Below are positions 53,393 through 61,796 of a DNA stretch of 64,000 nt, piece after piece; position 1 is the stretch's first letter, and each line of letters opens with the position of its first letter. The position numbers were made by a program, and so were the translations under genes. This DNA is from CADCWK01 sp965218235. GTDB taxonomy: Bacteria; Chloroflexota; Chloroflexia; Thermomicrobiales; UBA6265. Location: contig OZ244596.1 in NCBI GenBank assembly GCA_965218235.1, forward strand, positions 310,001 through 374,000. Reading direction: 5' to 3'. The notes beneath the pieces were generated by a model. The model did not search any database. It was not told the origin of the DNA and saw only the letters and a program-made list of their open reading frames with translations.

Positions 53393-53629
53393 GCAATCTT
53401 GCTCCGGGTTGCCGTCAGGGAGGCGAACGATGACGACGGCATCGACGTGTACTGCGCTGATTCTACCCGCAGGCGGACGGATACAGAGCGACGGGTGCCG
53501 CTTGCCAACTTTCGGCTACGGCAAGATGAGCATTCTGGACCCGAACGACATACGATACGTTCCGAAACAGCAGCGAGATCGGGGGTCTCGCCATCGGTTA
53601 CCTGATCGACGAAGGCGGGAAGGTTCTTC

Positions 53630-54388
53630 ATGAGTTCGGCACGCGATGATCGATCGGACGGCAGTGATCCGGATCCCCCGGACCTTCGCCCCGGTTCCCA
53701 GCCCCGATTCGACGCCTCCCGAGCAGCGGGCGGCGATCACCAACCACCCCTTGGCCAGGACCGGCCAGAAGCGTCCCGGACCCAGCCCGCGAGCAGCCGT
53801 CGGCGCCGAAACCGGCGGGGGAACGACCAGCTCCCCCCGAGCTCCGGTTCGACCGATTCCCCTGATCCGGGAACTCGTTCGAACGATCCGGCACGCATTC
53901 AGCCAGACGCTCGCGCTACTCCGTCGGCCGCGGGACGACCAGTTCAGGAACGGACGCCAGCGGGGACGCGTCGCGCGGAAACCGCTAGACCGGTCGAGCG
54001 ACGGACGAATCCCGCTCCCCGTCCACGCCGGACCGAGGGAACGCGACCGCCGGACCAGGGCAACGGGCGAGGACTGTCCAGCTCGCCCCGAAACCCGAAT
54101 GCGTTTGGCGAGATCCCGATCCGGCCTGACAACCGGACCTTCGACGGGCTGCACGACCGGTTGGTCTGCATCGCTCGGTCCCATGTCATCCCGGAAGACT
54201 TTCCCGTTCATTTTCGACCGGCGACCTCGTCGGCCCGACTGGGCGTTGTCGTCACCTCCGGGTCCGATCTCCTGCTCTGCGACCTTTCCCACAGCGGGCC
54301 ACATGTCTGGCCCGACCAGACGGTGGTCCCGGACGGTGTAGAGCCCGATCCAGGCGATCGACCGCAGCAGAACGCGTCGATCGAGTAG
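53630..54388 (+). CDS. Hypothetical, largely disordered protein
   Basis: A 252-aa predicted protein. Residues 1-155 are Arg/Pro/Ser/Asp-rich without apparent structure. The last about 95 (FGEIPIRPDNRTFDGLHDRL, VGVVVTSG-like strands) could form a small domain. GGAAGG 6 bp before the ATG at 53630 supports this frame and strand. Long frames on the opposite strand and in another plus frame overlap it, so the coding call is only moderate. It is convergent with the exonuclease gene, 18 bp away. No function is assigned. Confidence 0.45.
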   Translation: MSSARDDRSDGSDPDPPDLRPGSQPRFDASRAAGGDHQPPLGQDRPEASRTQPASSRRRRNRRGNDQLPPSSGSTDSPDPGTRSNDPARIQPDARATPSAAGRPVQERTPAGTRRAETARPVERRTNPAPRPRRTEGTRPPDQGNGRGLSSSPRNPNAFGEIPIRPDNRTFDGLHDRLVCIARSHVIPEDFPVHFRPATSSARLGVVVTSGSDLLLCDLSHSGPHVWPDQTVVPDGVEPDPGDRPQQNASIE

Positions 54389-54406
54389 CGGCTGGCCCGC
54401 GACCGT

Positions 54407-55111
54407 TCAGCTCGCGTCGGCCATCCCGGCGACGACGCGGCGGCAGACGTCGGCGTCGGCCAGGGCGCGATGTCCGCCGGGCGCGACGCCGAACGTGGCG
54501 GCGGCATGGTCCAGCTTGTACCACCGGGAGGTGGCGCGGCCCGGCTGGGCACTCGCGGGGCCGGCGAAGGCCGAGTACTGCCGCATCGCACACTGCCAGT
54601 GGGCCGTGGGGATAACCAGACCGGCCCGCTGGCAGCAGTTCGTCACCATCCCGGAGTCGAACGGCGCGTTGTAGACGACCACGCGTGACCCGAGCAGCAG
54701 CCGGTAGACCTCGGCGTGGATGTCGTTCCAGGTCGGTGCTCCAGCGACGTCATCGTCGAACAGACCATGAACCTTGCTGGTCGAAGCCGGAATCGGCGCC
54801 TCGGGTCGGACGAGCGTGTCGAGCAGGACCACCCCGTCGGCGGCGACGATCCCGATGTCGATGATCTCGGCCCGCGGCCCGAAGCCGGTGGTCTCGGTGT
54901 CGAGGAAGACGACCTGCTCATGACGCATCGTCTCGGTTGCCCAGCTGATCGCATCGCGCCGCCGGTTGACCCCAAGTTCAGAAACCGGCGCTGGTCGCGG
55001 CCGTCGCCGGGCCGCTGGAGGGGCCGATCCTGCCGGGGTCGCCGTCCGTTCCTGCTGACGCCGTTGCAGCCAGGCCTCGAACCCCTCATCCCCACCCACG
55101 GTGTTGCTCAT
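54407..55111 (-). CDS. DEDDh-type 3'-5' exonuclease (DnaQ/PolC-epsilon-like)
   Basis: A 234-aa exonuclease of the DEDDh superfamily. After a variable 60-residue N-terminus it shows Exo I (VVFLDTETTGFG), Exo II (VVVYNAPFDSGM) and Exo III (HRALADADVCRRV), a complete catalytic set. It resembles the stand-alone epsilon-like or RNase T-like nucleases rather than a polymerase-linked domain. The cysteine pair CCQRAG and the C in HWQCAMRQ are typical of this subgroup. The ATG at 55111 is 6 bp from GGAG. The substrate is not evident. It lies 69 bp downstream of the LLM flavoprotein gene on the same strand. Confidence 0.85.
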   Translation of the reverse strand: MSNTVGGDEGFEAWLQRRQQERTATPAGSAPPAARRRPRPAPVSELGVNRRRDAISWATETMRHEQVVFLDTETTGFGPRAEIIDIGIVAADGVVLLDTLVRPEAPIPASTSKVHGLFDDDVAGAPTWNDIHAEVYRLLLGSRVVVYNAPFDSGMVTNCCQRAGLVIPTAHWQCAMRQYSAFAGPASAQPGRATSRWYKLDHAAATFGVAPGGHRALADADVCRRVVAGMADAS

Positions 55112-55180
55112 CTGGACTCCAGAACACGACACGCTGGCTCGGCTCGCCGATTGCGTTCTACCGCAACCTGATCCAAAGGT

Positions 55181-55972
55181 CTACTGTTGTTCGGGTGCTG
55201 TCAGGAACGCCAGGTCCCGGTATGACTCGAACGTCTCCGCACCGGTGATCGCCCGGACCACGATCTCATCGACCGAACCATCGTACGCAGCGAGCCGCCG
55301 GGCCACCTCAGCGGCCTCTTCGCTACCGATCGTCGTGTCGATGGCATTGACCCCGAAGCGGCGGAAGTGCGCCGCGTAGGACGGGTATGAAGCGTACCGC
55401 TCCGCCTCGACGCGGAGGCGCTCGATCGCACCGTGATCAATGGCCACTCGAACGTAGGCCGTCACGCGTGGAGTCGGTTGGCCAGCCGCCGCGGCCGCGG
55501 TGGCGACCTCGGTAGACGAGACCCTCGCGGCCGCCGGGGTCAACCAGTTCAGCAGGACGTCGTCCCCGAGTGTTGCCGCCAGTTCGGTCATGCGTGGGCC
55601 GAGTGCCGCGACGGAGATCGTCGTGGCGGGGTCCGCCAGCTCACGGAGCTCGGCCACAGCCTTCCGCACCCGGTCCAACGCCTCGGGCGCTCTCCCACTT
55701 CCAATGCCGATCGACAATCGATCGGCCGGAATCCGGCGACGCTGAGCGTCCGCGACGATATCCGCCGCGCCGCGCCGGTCGATTGGGATCACGCCGGTCG
55801 CGACCCGCAGAGTCGTCGTGACCTCGGTCGCAACGGCGCAACCGGCCAGGCTGTCGCCGTCTGGGGTGTCATTGATCCAGAGCGTCCGGAATCCGAGAGA
55901 TTCCAGCACGGGAGCCAATTGTCGAATGACTCCGGGATCAAGCGCCCCGGCCACACCAAACCCGCGATCCAT
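55181..55972 (-). CDS. LLM-class (luciferase-like) flavin-dependent oxidoreductase
   Basis: A 263-aa TIM-barrel flavoprotein of the bacterial luciferase/F420 superfamily. It is shorter than the usual 300-350 aa. Visible marks are LESLGFRTLWINDTPDGD, ATEVTTTLRVATGVIPIDRR, LSIGIGSGRAPEALDRV and SVAALGPRMTELAATLGDDVLLNWLTP, which are the barrel strands lining the cofactor. Whether it uses FMN or F420 and on what substrate cannot be told. The ATG at 55972 is the first start of the conserved region. It is followed by the exonuclease gene, and the ribosomal operon terminator lies upstream. Confidence 0.82.
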   Translation of the reverse strand: MDRGFGVAGALDPGVIRQLAPVLESLGFRTLWINDTPDGDSLAGCAVATEVTTTLRVATGVIPIDRRGAADIVADAQRRRIPADRLSIGIGSGRAPEALDRVRKAVAELRELADPATTISVAALGPRMTELAATLGDDVLLNWLTPAAARVSSTEVATAAAAAGQPTPRVTAYVRVAIDHGAIERLRVEAERYASYPSYAAHFRRFGVNAIDTTIGSEEAAEVARRLAAYDGSVDEIVVRAITGAETFESYRDLAFLTAPEQQ

Positions 55973-56065
55973 CGCTCCCCCTTCGCCTTTCAGCAGACAG
56001 TATGGCCCGATTCCTGCCGGTCGCGAAAGCTCGTCCCGTCCGTCGGCTACCCGCGAGTACGCCGA

Positions 56066-56095
56066 CGAGGCGGTGCATGGGTATGCACCGCCTCG
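56066..56095 (-). terminator. Hairpin terminator after rpsI (end of ribosomal operon)
   Basis: A 13-bp perfect stem (CGAGGCGGTGCAT at 56066-56078 with 56083-56095) and 4-nt loop, about 50 bp past the rpsI stop. There is no U-tract. It probably closes the alpha-operon transcript. Confidence 0.65.
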
Positions 56096-56147
56096 ACTGA
56101 CCGGTCCAGATCCGCTGTCCGGGCATCGCGTCCGACGCCCGACCTCG

Positions 56148-56558
56148 TTACCGCTTGGTGTACTGAGGCGCCTTGCGGGCCCGCTTGAGACCGACCTTCT
56201 TGCGCTCCTTGACCCGCGGGTCGCGGGTGAGGAACTTGGCTTTCTTGAGCGGCTGGCGGAGGTCGTCGTCCACGCGGAGCAGCGCCCGGGAGATGCCGTG
56301 GCGAACGGCGCCGGCCTGGCCGGAGACGCCGCCGCCCATAACCTTGACGACGATGTCGAACTGATCCTGAAGGTTTACCAGCCGGAGCGGCGCCATCATG
56401 GTCGCGTGGAGGATGTCGCGTCCACCGAAGTGCTCCCGGGCGGTGCGGCCGTTGACCGTGACCGTGCCGGTGCCCCGGTAGAGGCGGACCAACGCCACGG
56501 CCGATTTCCGGCGGCCGGTGCCGTAGAAATAGCGAGAGCTGTCTGCCTGCTCGCTCAT
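56148..56558 (-). CDS. rpsI: 30S ribosomal protein S9
   Basis: A 136-aa S9 whose C-terminal tail reaches the P-site tRNA. It shows YFYGTGRRKSAVALVRLYRG, the middle VKVMGGGVSGQAGAVRHGISRALL and DPRVKERKKVGLKRARKAPQYTKR ending in the invariant KR. The start is the ATG at 56558. It follows rplM by 39 bp on the same strand, the usual L13-S9 pair, at the end of the alpha operon. Confidence 0.97.
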   Translation of the reverse strand: MSEQADSSRYFYGTGRRKSAVALVRLYRGTGTVTVNGRTAREHFGGRDILHATMMAPLRLVNLQDQFDIVVKVMGGGVSGQAGAVRHGISRALLRVDDDLRQPLKKAKFLTRDPRVKERKKVGLKRARKAPQYTKR

Positions 56559-56597
56559 GGACGTACTCCTTTACCGCCGGTCCCCCGGCGAATCACA

Positions 56598-57074
56598 CTA
56601 GTCTTCGGCATGGCGAAGCGCGCCGGCCTTCTCGAAGACGCTCTGGGGGATCTCGGTCAGGTTCTGGGCAGCGTGCGGGTGCTCGGGGCCGGCGTAGACC
56701 CGCAGCTTCCGGAGCTGAGCGAGGCCATGCGGTCCCTTCGGCAGCATGCCCTTGACCGCCGAGTGAATGATTCGGTCCGGGTGCGTGCGGCGCATCTCGG
56801 CGACCGAGGTCGTCCGGAGACCACCGGGGTAGTTCGAGTGGCGGTAATAGTTGGTCTGGAGCTCCTTCTTGCCAGTGAGTACGACCTTCTCCGCGTTGAC
56901 GACGACGACGAAGTCACCAACGTCGACGTGCGGCGCGTACTGCGGCTTGTTCTTGCCCCGAAGCATCGCGGCGATGATTGTCGCGAGGCGACCAAGGGTC
57001 TTGCCCTCGGCGTCCACCACGTACCACGATCGCTCGACCTCGTTCGGCTTTGGCGAGTATGTTCGCCGATCCAT
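56598..57074 (-). CDS. rplM: 50S ribosomal protein L13
   Basis: A 158-aa L13, an early 50S assembly protein. It shows WYVVDAEGKTLGRLATIIAAMLRGKNKPQYAPHVD, DFVVVVNAEKVVLTGKK, and HPDRIIHSAVKGMLPKG. The length is normal with a short C-terminal extension. The ATG at 57074 is preceded by GAGAGGAC. It lies 89 bp after truA and is followed by rpsI. Confidence 0.97.
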   Translation of the reverse strand: MDRRTYSPKPNEVERSWYVVDAEGKTLGRLATIIAAMLRGKNKPQYAPHVDVGDFVVVVNAEKVVLTGKKELQTNYYRHSNYPGGLRTTSVAEMRRTHPDRIIHSAVKGMLPKGPHGLAQLRKLRVYAGPEHPHAAQNLTEIPQSVFEKAGALRHAED

Positions 57075-57163
57075 CCTGCTGTCCTCTCATCACACGGTCA
57101 CATGTCGCCGGTGTGGTTCGCGCGGGTGCCCCGCCGTATCGTCGTGTCGTGCGGACGTGAACG

Positions 57164-58021
57164 TCACGTCGCCGCGTTGCCTGATGACCACGGCGGGTCA
57201 TCGCCGTATCCCACCCGCCACAGCGTCAACCCATGGGCGGGAGCCGTAGGTGTACCGTGGCGACGGTCAGCCGCCGCGAGGACCTGTCGGACCCAGTCGA
57301 CGTCCCGGTTGCCTCGTCCGACCCGAACGAGCATCGCGACGATCGTCCGGACCATCCGCGGCAGGAAGCCGTCGGCCGTAACCTCGATCGTGATGCCGCC
57401 GCCCACCTCGCCGGGCGCCCACCAGGGGACGACCGGCTCGACCGATACCTGGAAGACCGTCCGGGTCGTGCCGCGGGGGCGCTCCCGGGCATCCGACCAC
57501 GGAACCCCCTGTCCAGCTCCAGCCAACGCCCCGCAGTCTCGCTGGCCAAGGAACTCAGTGGCCGCCACCCGCATCATCGCGACGTCGAGGGACGAACCGG
57601 GCCGAAACCAGACATACGGTCGGCCAACCGGCTGATGCGATTCCTGGCCAATCATATATCGGTACTGTCGCCACGTCGCATCGAAGCGGGCGTGGAAGGC
57701 CGGTCCGGGCCGCCGCACCTCCCGCACCCCGACGTCGTGCGGGAGGAAGGCGTTGATCGAGCGGCGCACCATCTCCAGTGGCCGCTCGGGCCACGGGTCG
57801 GGCAGGCTGACGATCTGCCCGACCGCATGGACCCCGCGATCCGTCCGGCCGGCGAAGGTCGTCCGGATCTCTGGCTGGCCCAGCCTTCCCAGCGCCTGGA
57901 GGAGCTCCCCCTGGACCGAGCGCTGGCCCGACTGGAGTTGCGACCCCGCGAAAGCGGTACCGTCGTACGAGAGCGTCAGGGCCAGCATCCCGCCCGATGG
58001 ACCGGAAGCCGGCTCGACCAC
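57164..58021 (-). CDS. truA: tRNA pseudouridine synthase A
   Basis: A 285-aa enzyme that makes pseudouridine 38-40 in the anticodon arm. The catalytic Asp is in FAGRTDRGVHAVGQ near residue 61, with LTLSYDGTAFAGSQLQ at the N-terminus, and FHARFDATWRQYRYMI and GFLPRMVRTIVAMLVRVG further on. The start is GTG 58021, 4 bp after the rplQ stop; ATG 57988 with GGGCGGG upstream is the alternative. Tight spacing to rplQ supports operon membership, the usual place for truA in this gene order. Confidence 0.94.
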   Translation of the reverse strand: MVEPASGPSGGMLALTLSYDGTAFAGSQLQSGQRSVQGELLQALGRLGQPEIRTTFAGRTDRGVHAVGQIVSLPDPWPERPLEMVRRSINAFLPHDVGVREVRRPGPAFHARFDATWRQYRYMIGQESHQPVGRPYVWFRPGSSLDVAMMRVAATEFLGQRDCGALAGAGQGVPWSDARERPRGTTRTVFQVSVEPVVPWWAPGEVGGGITIEVTADGFLPRMVRTIVAMLVRVGRGNRDVDWVRQVLAAADRRHGTPTAPAHGLTLWRVGYGDDPPWSSGNAAT

Positions 58022-58025
58022 CCCG

Positions 58026-58382
58026 TTACCTCTCGATGAACTCGATCAGCGCCATCGGGGCCGCGTCGCCCTTGCGGGGCTCCAGCTTGTTGATCCGGGT
58101 GTAGCCGCCCGGCTGATCGACGAACCGTGGCGCGATCACCTCGAAGAGCTTGGCGGTCGCCGGCGCGTGGTCGATCTTGCTCATGATCAACTTCCGGTGG
58201 AAGGCCGAGTCCTCCCGGGCCAGCGTCACCAGCTTCTCGACGATTGGTCGCATCTCCTTGGCCTTGGCCTCGGTGGTCGAGATCCGCTCATGGAGGATCA
58301 TCGAGATGCTGAGCTGTCGGAACATCGCCATCCGCTGGGCGCTGGTCCGGTTGAACTTGCGATGGGCCTTCTGATGCCTCAC
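58026..58382 (-). CDS. rplQ: 50S ribosomal protein L17
   Basis: A 118-aa L17. It shows RHQKAHRKFNRTSAQRMAMFRQLSISMILHERISTTEAKAKE in sequence order and ends TRINKLEPRKGDAAPMALIEFIE, all as expected for the family. The GTG start at 58382 overlaps the rpoA stop (GTGA), giving coupled translation as in most bacteria. Length is normal. Confidence 0.97.
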   Translation of the reverse strand: MRHQKAHRKFNRTSAQRMAMFRQLSISMILHERISTTEAKAKEMRPIVEKLVTLAREDSAFHRKLIMSKIDHAPATAKLFEVIAPRFVDQPGGYTRINKLEPRKGDAAPMALIEFIER

Positions 58383-59467
58383 GACCGTTTCCCTTCATCG
58401 CCGATCGCGGAATCCGCCTCATCGACGCGCAATGACGCAATCGCGTCGGTGACGTCACGCGTGTTCTCGTCCAGTCCGGAGCCCTCGATCTCGTCGAGGA
58501 AGCCGTCGTCCTGATAGAGACCGTAGTCGCCTTCGGGCAGGTAGCCGAACTCCGCCAGCTTCTCGCGAAGCTCGGTCAGAGACCGGGGTCCGAAGTTCCG
58601 GATGCTGAGCAACTGGTCCGGATCCATCGTCAGGACCTGACCGACCCGGTCGATCTGCCGGCTCCGGAGCGCGTTGAGCACCCGGGGCGACAGTCCGAGA
58701 TCGGCCAGCGGCTTGCCCTGCACCTCGTCCGAGATGAACGGGCTCGCCAACGCGGCGGGATCGTCCTCCTTGCGGTTGAGCTCGGAGAAGACCCGGGCGT
58801 GATGCATCAGAATGCCGCCGGCCGTCGCCAGGGCGTCGTCCGCCTCGATCGTCCCGTCGGTCAGGATCTCGAGGATCAGGCGATCATAATCCTCGGTCTG
58901 CCCGCGACGGGACCGCTCGACGACGAAGTTGACCCGCTCGATTGGCGTGAAGATCGCGTCGATCGGGATCTCGCCAAGCGACAGGACGTCCTGGGTCTCG
59001 GCGGGACGGTAGCCGCTACCGGAGGTGACCCAGAGGTCCATATCGAGGACGGCATCGGCCGCCTCGAGCGTAGCGATCGGCTGGTCCGGGTTGATGACGT
59101 CGATCTCGGCCGGCCAGGCGATGTCGCCGGCGCGGACGATCCGCTCCTCATCGCTGTCCGAGCGGGCATAGAGGTGAGCGCGGACCTCGGTGCTGATATC
59201 CAGCATCCGCTTGAGACGGACCCGCTTGAGGTTCAGCACGATCTCGGTCACATCCTCGCGGACGTGCTCGACGGTGGAGAACTCGTGCCAGACGTTATCG
59301 ATCCGGACCCGCGAGATCGCGACGCCTTCGAGCGAGCGCAGGAGGATTCGGCGCAGGGCGTTGCCCAGCGTCGTCCCATAGCCCAGAGCGAGGGGCTCGA
59401 TCGTGTAACGGGCGTAGTTGAGCCCCTCTTCGGTCCGATTGATGTTGAACGAAACCTTCTCAGACAA
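58379..59467 (-). CDS. rpoA: DNA-directed RNA polymerase subunit alpha
   Basis: A 362-aa alpha subunit. The N-terminal dimerisation domain has FSPLEPGYGTTLGNALRR-type sequence (here ALGYGTTLGNALRRILL) and the C-terminal domain has LGLSPRVLNALRSRQI followed by LLSIRNFGPRSLTELREKL. It ends in an extra acidic tail of about 45 residues. I chose the TTG at 59467 (LSEKVSFNIN), 9 bp after AGGAGG, because upstream in-frame sequence is Arg/Pro-rich and unconserved. rpsD, which usually precedes it, is missing, and a 305-bp gap takes its place. Confidence 0.96.
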   Translation of the reverse strand: MSEKVSFNINRTEEGLNYARYTIEPLALGYGTTLGNALRRILLRSLEGVAISRVRIDNVWHEFSTVEHVREDVTEIVLNLKRVRLKRMLDISTEVRAHLYARSDSDEERIVRAGDIAWPAEIDVINPDQPIATLEAADAVLDMDLWVTSGSGYRPAETQDVLSLGEIPIDAIFTPIERVNFVVERSRRGQTEDYDRLILEILTDGTIEADDALATAGGILMHHARVFSELNRKEDDPAALASPFISDEVQGKPLADLGLSPRVLNALRSRQIDRVGQVLTMDPDQLLSIRNFGPRSLTELREKLAEFGYLPEGDYGLYQDDGFLDEIEGSGLDENTRDVTDAIASLRVDEADSAIGDEGKRS

Positions 59468-59772
59468 GCGAACTCGCCTCCTGGTGGCGCCGGGCGGCGC
59501 ACCGGCCAGCGACTCGCGCCGCCTCGCTGGCTCCGGCAATGATGGACGTGAAGCGCCTTGCGCCCGAACCGATGGCACCACCGGCGCGGCTGGCCCGCGG
59601 GCTGGCCGCGTTGTGACACAGACCAGCGCGCGAGGCTGGCGGTTCGTGTCGGGGATGAGCGGACCACTCCGGACTGCTCATCATGGTGCCGCCGGCGTCG
59701 AAACCGACCGGCGGCACCATTGGAAACGCTCGATTCCCGGGACGCTCGACGAAGCTCGCCCCGGACCCGATC
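59468..59772 (-). other. 305-bp gap between rpsK and rpoA where rpsD is expected
   Basis: No S4 reading frame or remnant is visible on either strand. The gap has a 13-bp perfect hairpin (ATGGTGCCGCCGG at 59683-59695 with 59708-59720) and an 8-bp GGCGGCGC hairpin (59493-59500 with 59516-59523) close to the rpoA start. It could hold an internal terminator and an rpoA leader, but no clear promoter is seen. Confidence 0.6.
59683..59720 (-). terminator. Hairpin after rpsK, possible internal terminator or attenuator
   Basis: A 13-bp perfect GC-rich stem and 12-nt loop, 52 bp past the rpsK stop, without a U-tract. It could lower transcription into rpoA-rplQ or merely stabilise the upstream mRNA. 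Confidence 0.5.
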
Positions 59773-60189
59773 CTAGACGCGGCGACGCTTCGGCGGACGA
59801 CAGCCGTTGTGGGGAATCGGCGTCGTATCGCTGATCGAGATGACCATCATCCCGCTGGCCTGAAGGGACCGGATCGCCATCTCCCGACCGGAGCCAGGGC
59901 CCTTGACGAAGACGTCGACCTGCCGGAGACCATGCTCCTGTGCCTTACGCGAGGCCTGCTCGGCCGTGACCTGCGCGGCGTACGGGGTACTCTTGCGGGA
60001 CCCCTTGAACCCGTTCGCGCCGGCACTGGACCAGGCCAGGACGTTCCCGCCCGGATCGGTCATCGTGACGATCGTGTTGTTGAACGTCGCCTGGATATAG
60101 ACACGCCCGCGAGGGACGTTCTTTCGGTCCCTCCGACGAACACGTGTCTTCGTCCTGCCGGCGGCACCGGATCGTCGTCGTTCACTCAT
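59773..60189 (-). CDS. rpsK: 30S ribosomal protein S11
   Basis: A 138-aa S11. After a basic N-terminus rich in Arg it shows VYIQATFNNTIVTMTDPGGNVLAWSSAGANGFKGSRK in consecutive blocks and ends DTTPIPHNGCRPPKRRRV, the invariant S11 C-terminus. The ATG at 60189 is used. It follows rpsM by 120 bp. Normally rpsD comes next, but it is not found here. Confidence 0.97.
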   Translation of the reverse strand: MSERRRSGAAGRTKTRVRRRDRKNVPRGRVYIQATFNNTIVTMTDPGGNVLAWSSAGANGFKGSRKSTPYAAQVTAEQASRKAQEHGLRQVDVFVKGPGSGREMAIRSLQASGMMVISISDTTPIPHNGCRPPKRRRV

Positions 60190-60309
60190 CGCGCTTCTCC
60201 CTCATCCTCACTGCCCGTTCGGCCATGTATCAGTGATGCCAACCCGCGACCGACGGGCACCGAAACCGCCGGACCGGAGAGAACGCTCCTCCCCCGTCCG
60301 GCGAACGAC

Positions 60310-60684
60310 CTACTTCTTCTTGCCGCGCATGCTGACGGCGCGCTTCGGACCGCGGCGCGTCCGCGCGTTGGTCTTGGTCCGCTGCCCGCGCACCGGAAGC
60401 CCTCGACGATGGCGTACACCGCGGTAGCAGCCGATGTCCATCAACCGCTTGATGTTGAGCTGGATCTCGCGACGAAGGTCGCCTTCGACGCGAACCTCGC
60501 GGTCGATCAGCTCACGGAGGCGGTTGACCTCGTCATCGGTCATGTCGCGCACCCGGCGATCCGGGCTGACGCCGGTTCGCTCCAGCAGCATCTGGCTGGT
60601 GTGCAGTCCGATCCCATAGATATAGGTCAGACCGATCTCGATCCGCTTCTCGCGGGGAAGATCGATCCCGGCAATTCTGGCCAT
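60310..60684 (-). CDS. rpsM: 30S ribosomal protein S13
   Basis: A 124-aa S13. MARIAGIDLPREKRIEIGLTYIYGIG starts at the ATG at 60684, followed by the helix-turn region RDMTDDEVNRLRELID and the basic tail YRGVRHRRGLPVRGQRTKTNARTRRG in order. S13 contacts the P-site tRNA and the 50S subunit through bridge B1. An upstream in-frame start at 60717 only adds an unconserved leader. rpmJ lies 65 bp upstream. Confidence 0.97.
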   Translation of the reverse strand: MARIAGIDLPREKRIEIGLTYIYGIGLHTSQMLLERTGVSPDRRVRDMTDDEVNRLRELIDREVRVEGDLRREIQLNIKRLMDIGCYRGVRHRRGLPVRGQRTKTNARTRRGPKRAVSMRGKKK

Positions 60685-60749
60685 CGCCCTTGCGCCCTCC
60701 CGGACGGCGGCTGGCACCCAGCGCGAACGCGGGGCCAGCTCGTCAATAC

Positions 60750-60863
60750 CTAGCCCTGGCGCTGCTTGTGCCGGGGGTTCTCACAGATGATGCGCAGGAC
60801 GCCGTGACGCTTTATGACCCGGCACTTGTCACACCGACGGGTAACGGATGCGGTGACCTTCAT
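60750..60863 (-). CDS. rpmJ: 50S ribosomal protein L36
   Basis: A 37-aa L36. MKVTASVTRRCDKCRVIKRH...ICENPRHKQRQG has the full zinc ribbon (C-x2-C ... C-x4-H), so this is the zinc-binding C+ form. The ATG at 60863 is correct for the family; an upstream in-frame ATG at 60941 would add 26 unconserved residues. It lies between map and rpsM. infA, usually just before rpmJ, is absent from the 90-bp gap to map. Confidence 0.95.
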   Translation of the reverse strand: MKVTASVTRRCDKCRVIKRHGVLRIICENPRHKQRQG

Positions 60864-60953
60864 TGATCGACTCCTGTGGCCTGATCGCGCCGAGATGGGA
60901 CGCTTTCCGTCAGGCACAATGACGGCGCATGTTGTTGACATGCGCGCGAACGT

Positions 60954-61796
60954 TTAGTGTAGCACGTTTGCCAGCCCCGCGGTCAGGACCCATGGAGCGC
61001 CCTCCGGCATGACGACGAGGTCGTGCTCGAAGTGCGCGGCGTACGACCGATCCACCGTCCTGATCGTCCAGCCGTCCGCCTCGACTACATAGGCCGGCGC
61101 TCCAAGCGTCAGCATCGGCTCGACCGCCAGTGTCAGATTGGCGACCAGCGCGACTGGATCGGCGCTTGAACCGATGTTGGGTACGTGCGGCTCTTCCCAC
61201 ATCGACCGGCCGATCCCGTGGCCGCCATAGTCGCGCATCACGCCAAGCCCGTGGGCCGCCGCGACCCGCTCGACCGCCCGGCCGATCGACCCGAGCATCG
61301 CCAAGTTCCTGGCCGCGTCCACGGCCTCGACCAGCGCCTGCTCGGTCCCAGTGAGAAGCCGGCGCACGTCATCGGCAATGGCGCCAACCGGGTAGGTCCA
61401 GGCCGCATCCCCATGGAAGCCATCGAGGATGACGCCAACGTCGACCGAGATGATGTCGCCGTCGGCAAGGATGCGCTCACTCGGAATCCCGTGACTGATC
61501 ACCTCATTGACCGAGGTGATGATCGTCTTCGGGAACCCCTGGTGTCCGAGGAACGACGAAGTTGCCCCCTGTGAGGCAATGAACCGTGCTGCCGCCGCAT
61601 CCAGCTCCGCTGTCGTCACGCCGTTGACGATCAGCGGAACGAGGCATTCGTGGACGCGGACGACCAGGTCGCCGGCCGCGGCCATCGCCTCGATTTCGCC
61701 GGCGGTCTTCGGCCGGAGCAGACCGCGTCCCGGCCCTACCGGCTTGAGCGAGTTCCGGCGGGGCCGGGCTCGCCGGATCACGGGTCGGCGGCTCAC
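60954..61796 (-). CDS. map: Type I methionine aminopeptidase
   Basis: A 280-aa enzyme that removes the initiator methionine. The five metal ligands are present: D in ISVDVGV, D in FHGDAAWT, H in GGHGIGRSM, E in LAVEPML and E in AHFEHDLVV. The N-terminal about 25 residues are a basic extension before the GEIEAMAAAGDLV helix. The GTG at 61796 overlaps the adk stop (GTGA). The adk-map order is as in many bacteria, but rpmJ rather than infA follows. Confidence 0.95.
   Translation of the reverse strand: MSRRPVIRRARPRRNSLKPVGPGRGLLRPKTAGEIEAMAAAGDLVVRVHECLVPLIVNGVTTAELDAAAARFIASQGATSSFLGHQGFPKTIITSVNEVISHGIPSERILADGDIISVDVGVILDGFHGDAAWTYPVGAIADDVRRLLTGTEQALVEAVDAARNLAMLGSIGRAVERVAAAHGLGVMRDYGGHGIGRSMWEEPHVPNIGSSADPVALVANLTLAVEPMLTLGAPAYVVEADGWTIRTVDRSYAAHFEHDLVVMPEGAPWVLTAGLANVLH

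Noticed and set aside
53516..54304. Minus-strand 262-residue frame opposite the hypothetical gene at 53630
   Set aside because: No ribosome site or conserved motif was seen. The plus-strand frame has a good ribosome site, though confidence in either is limited.
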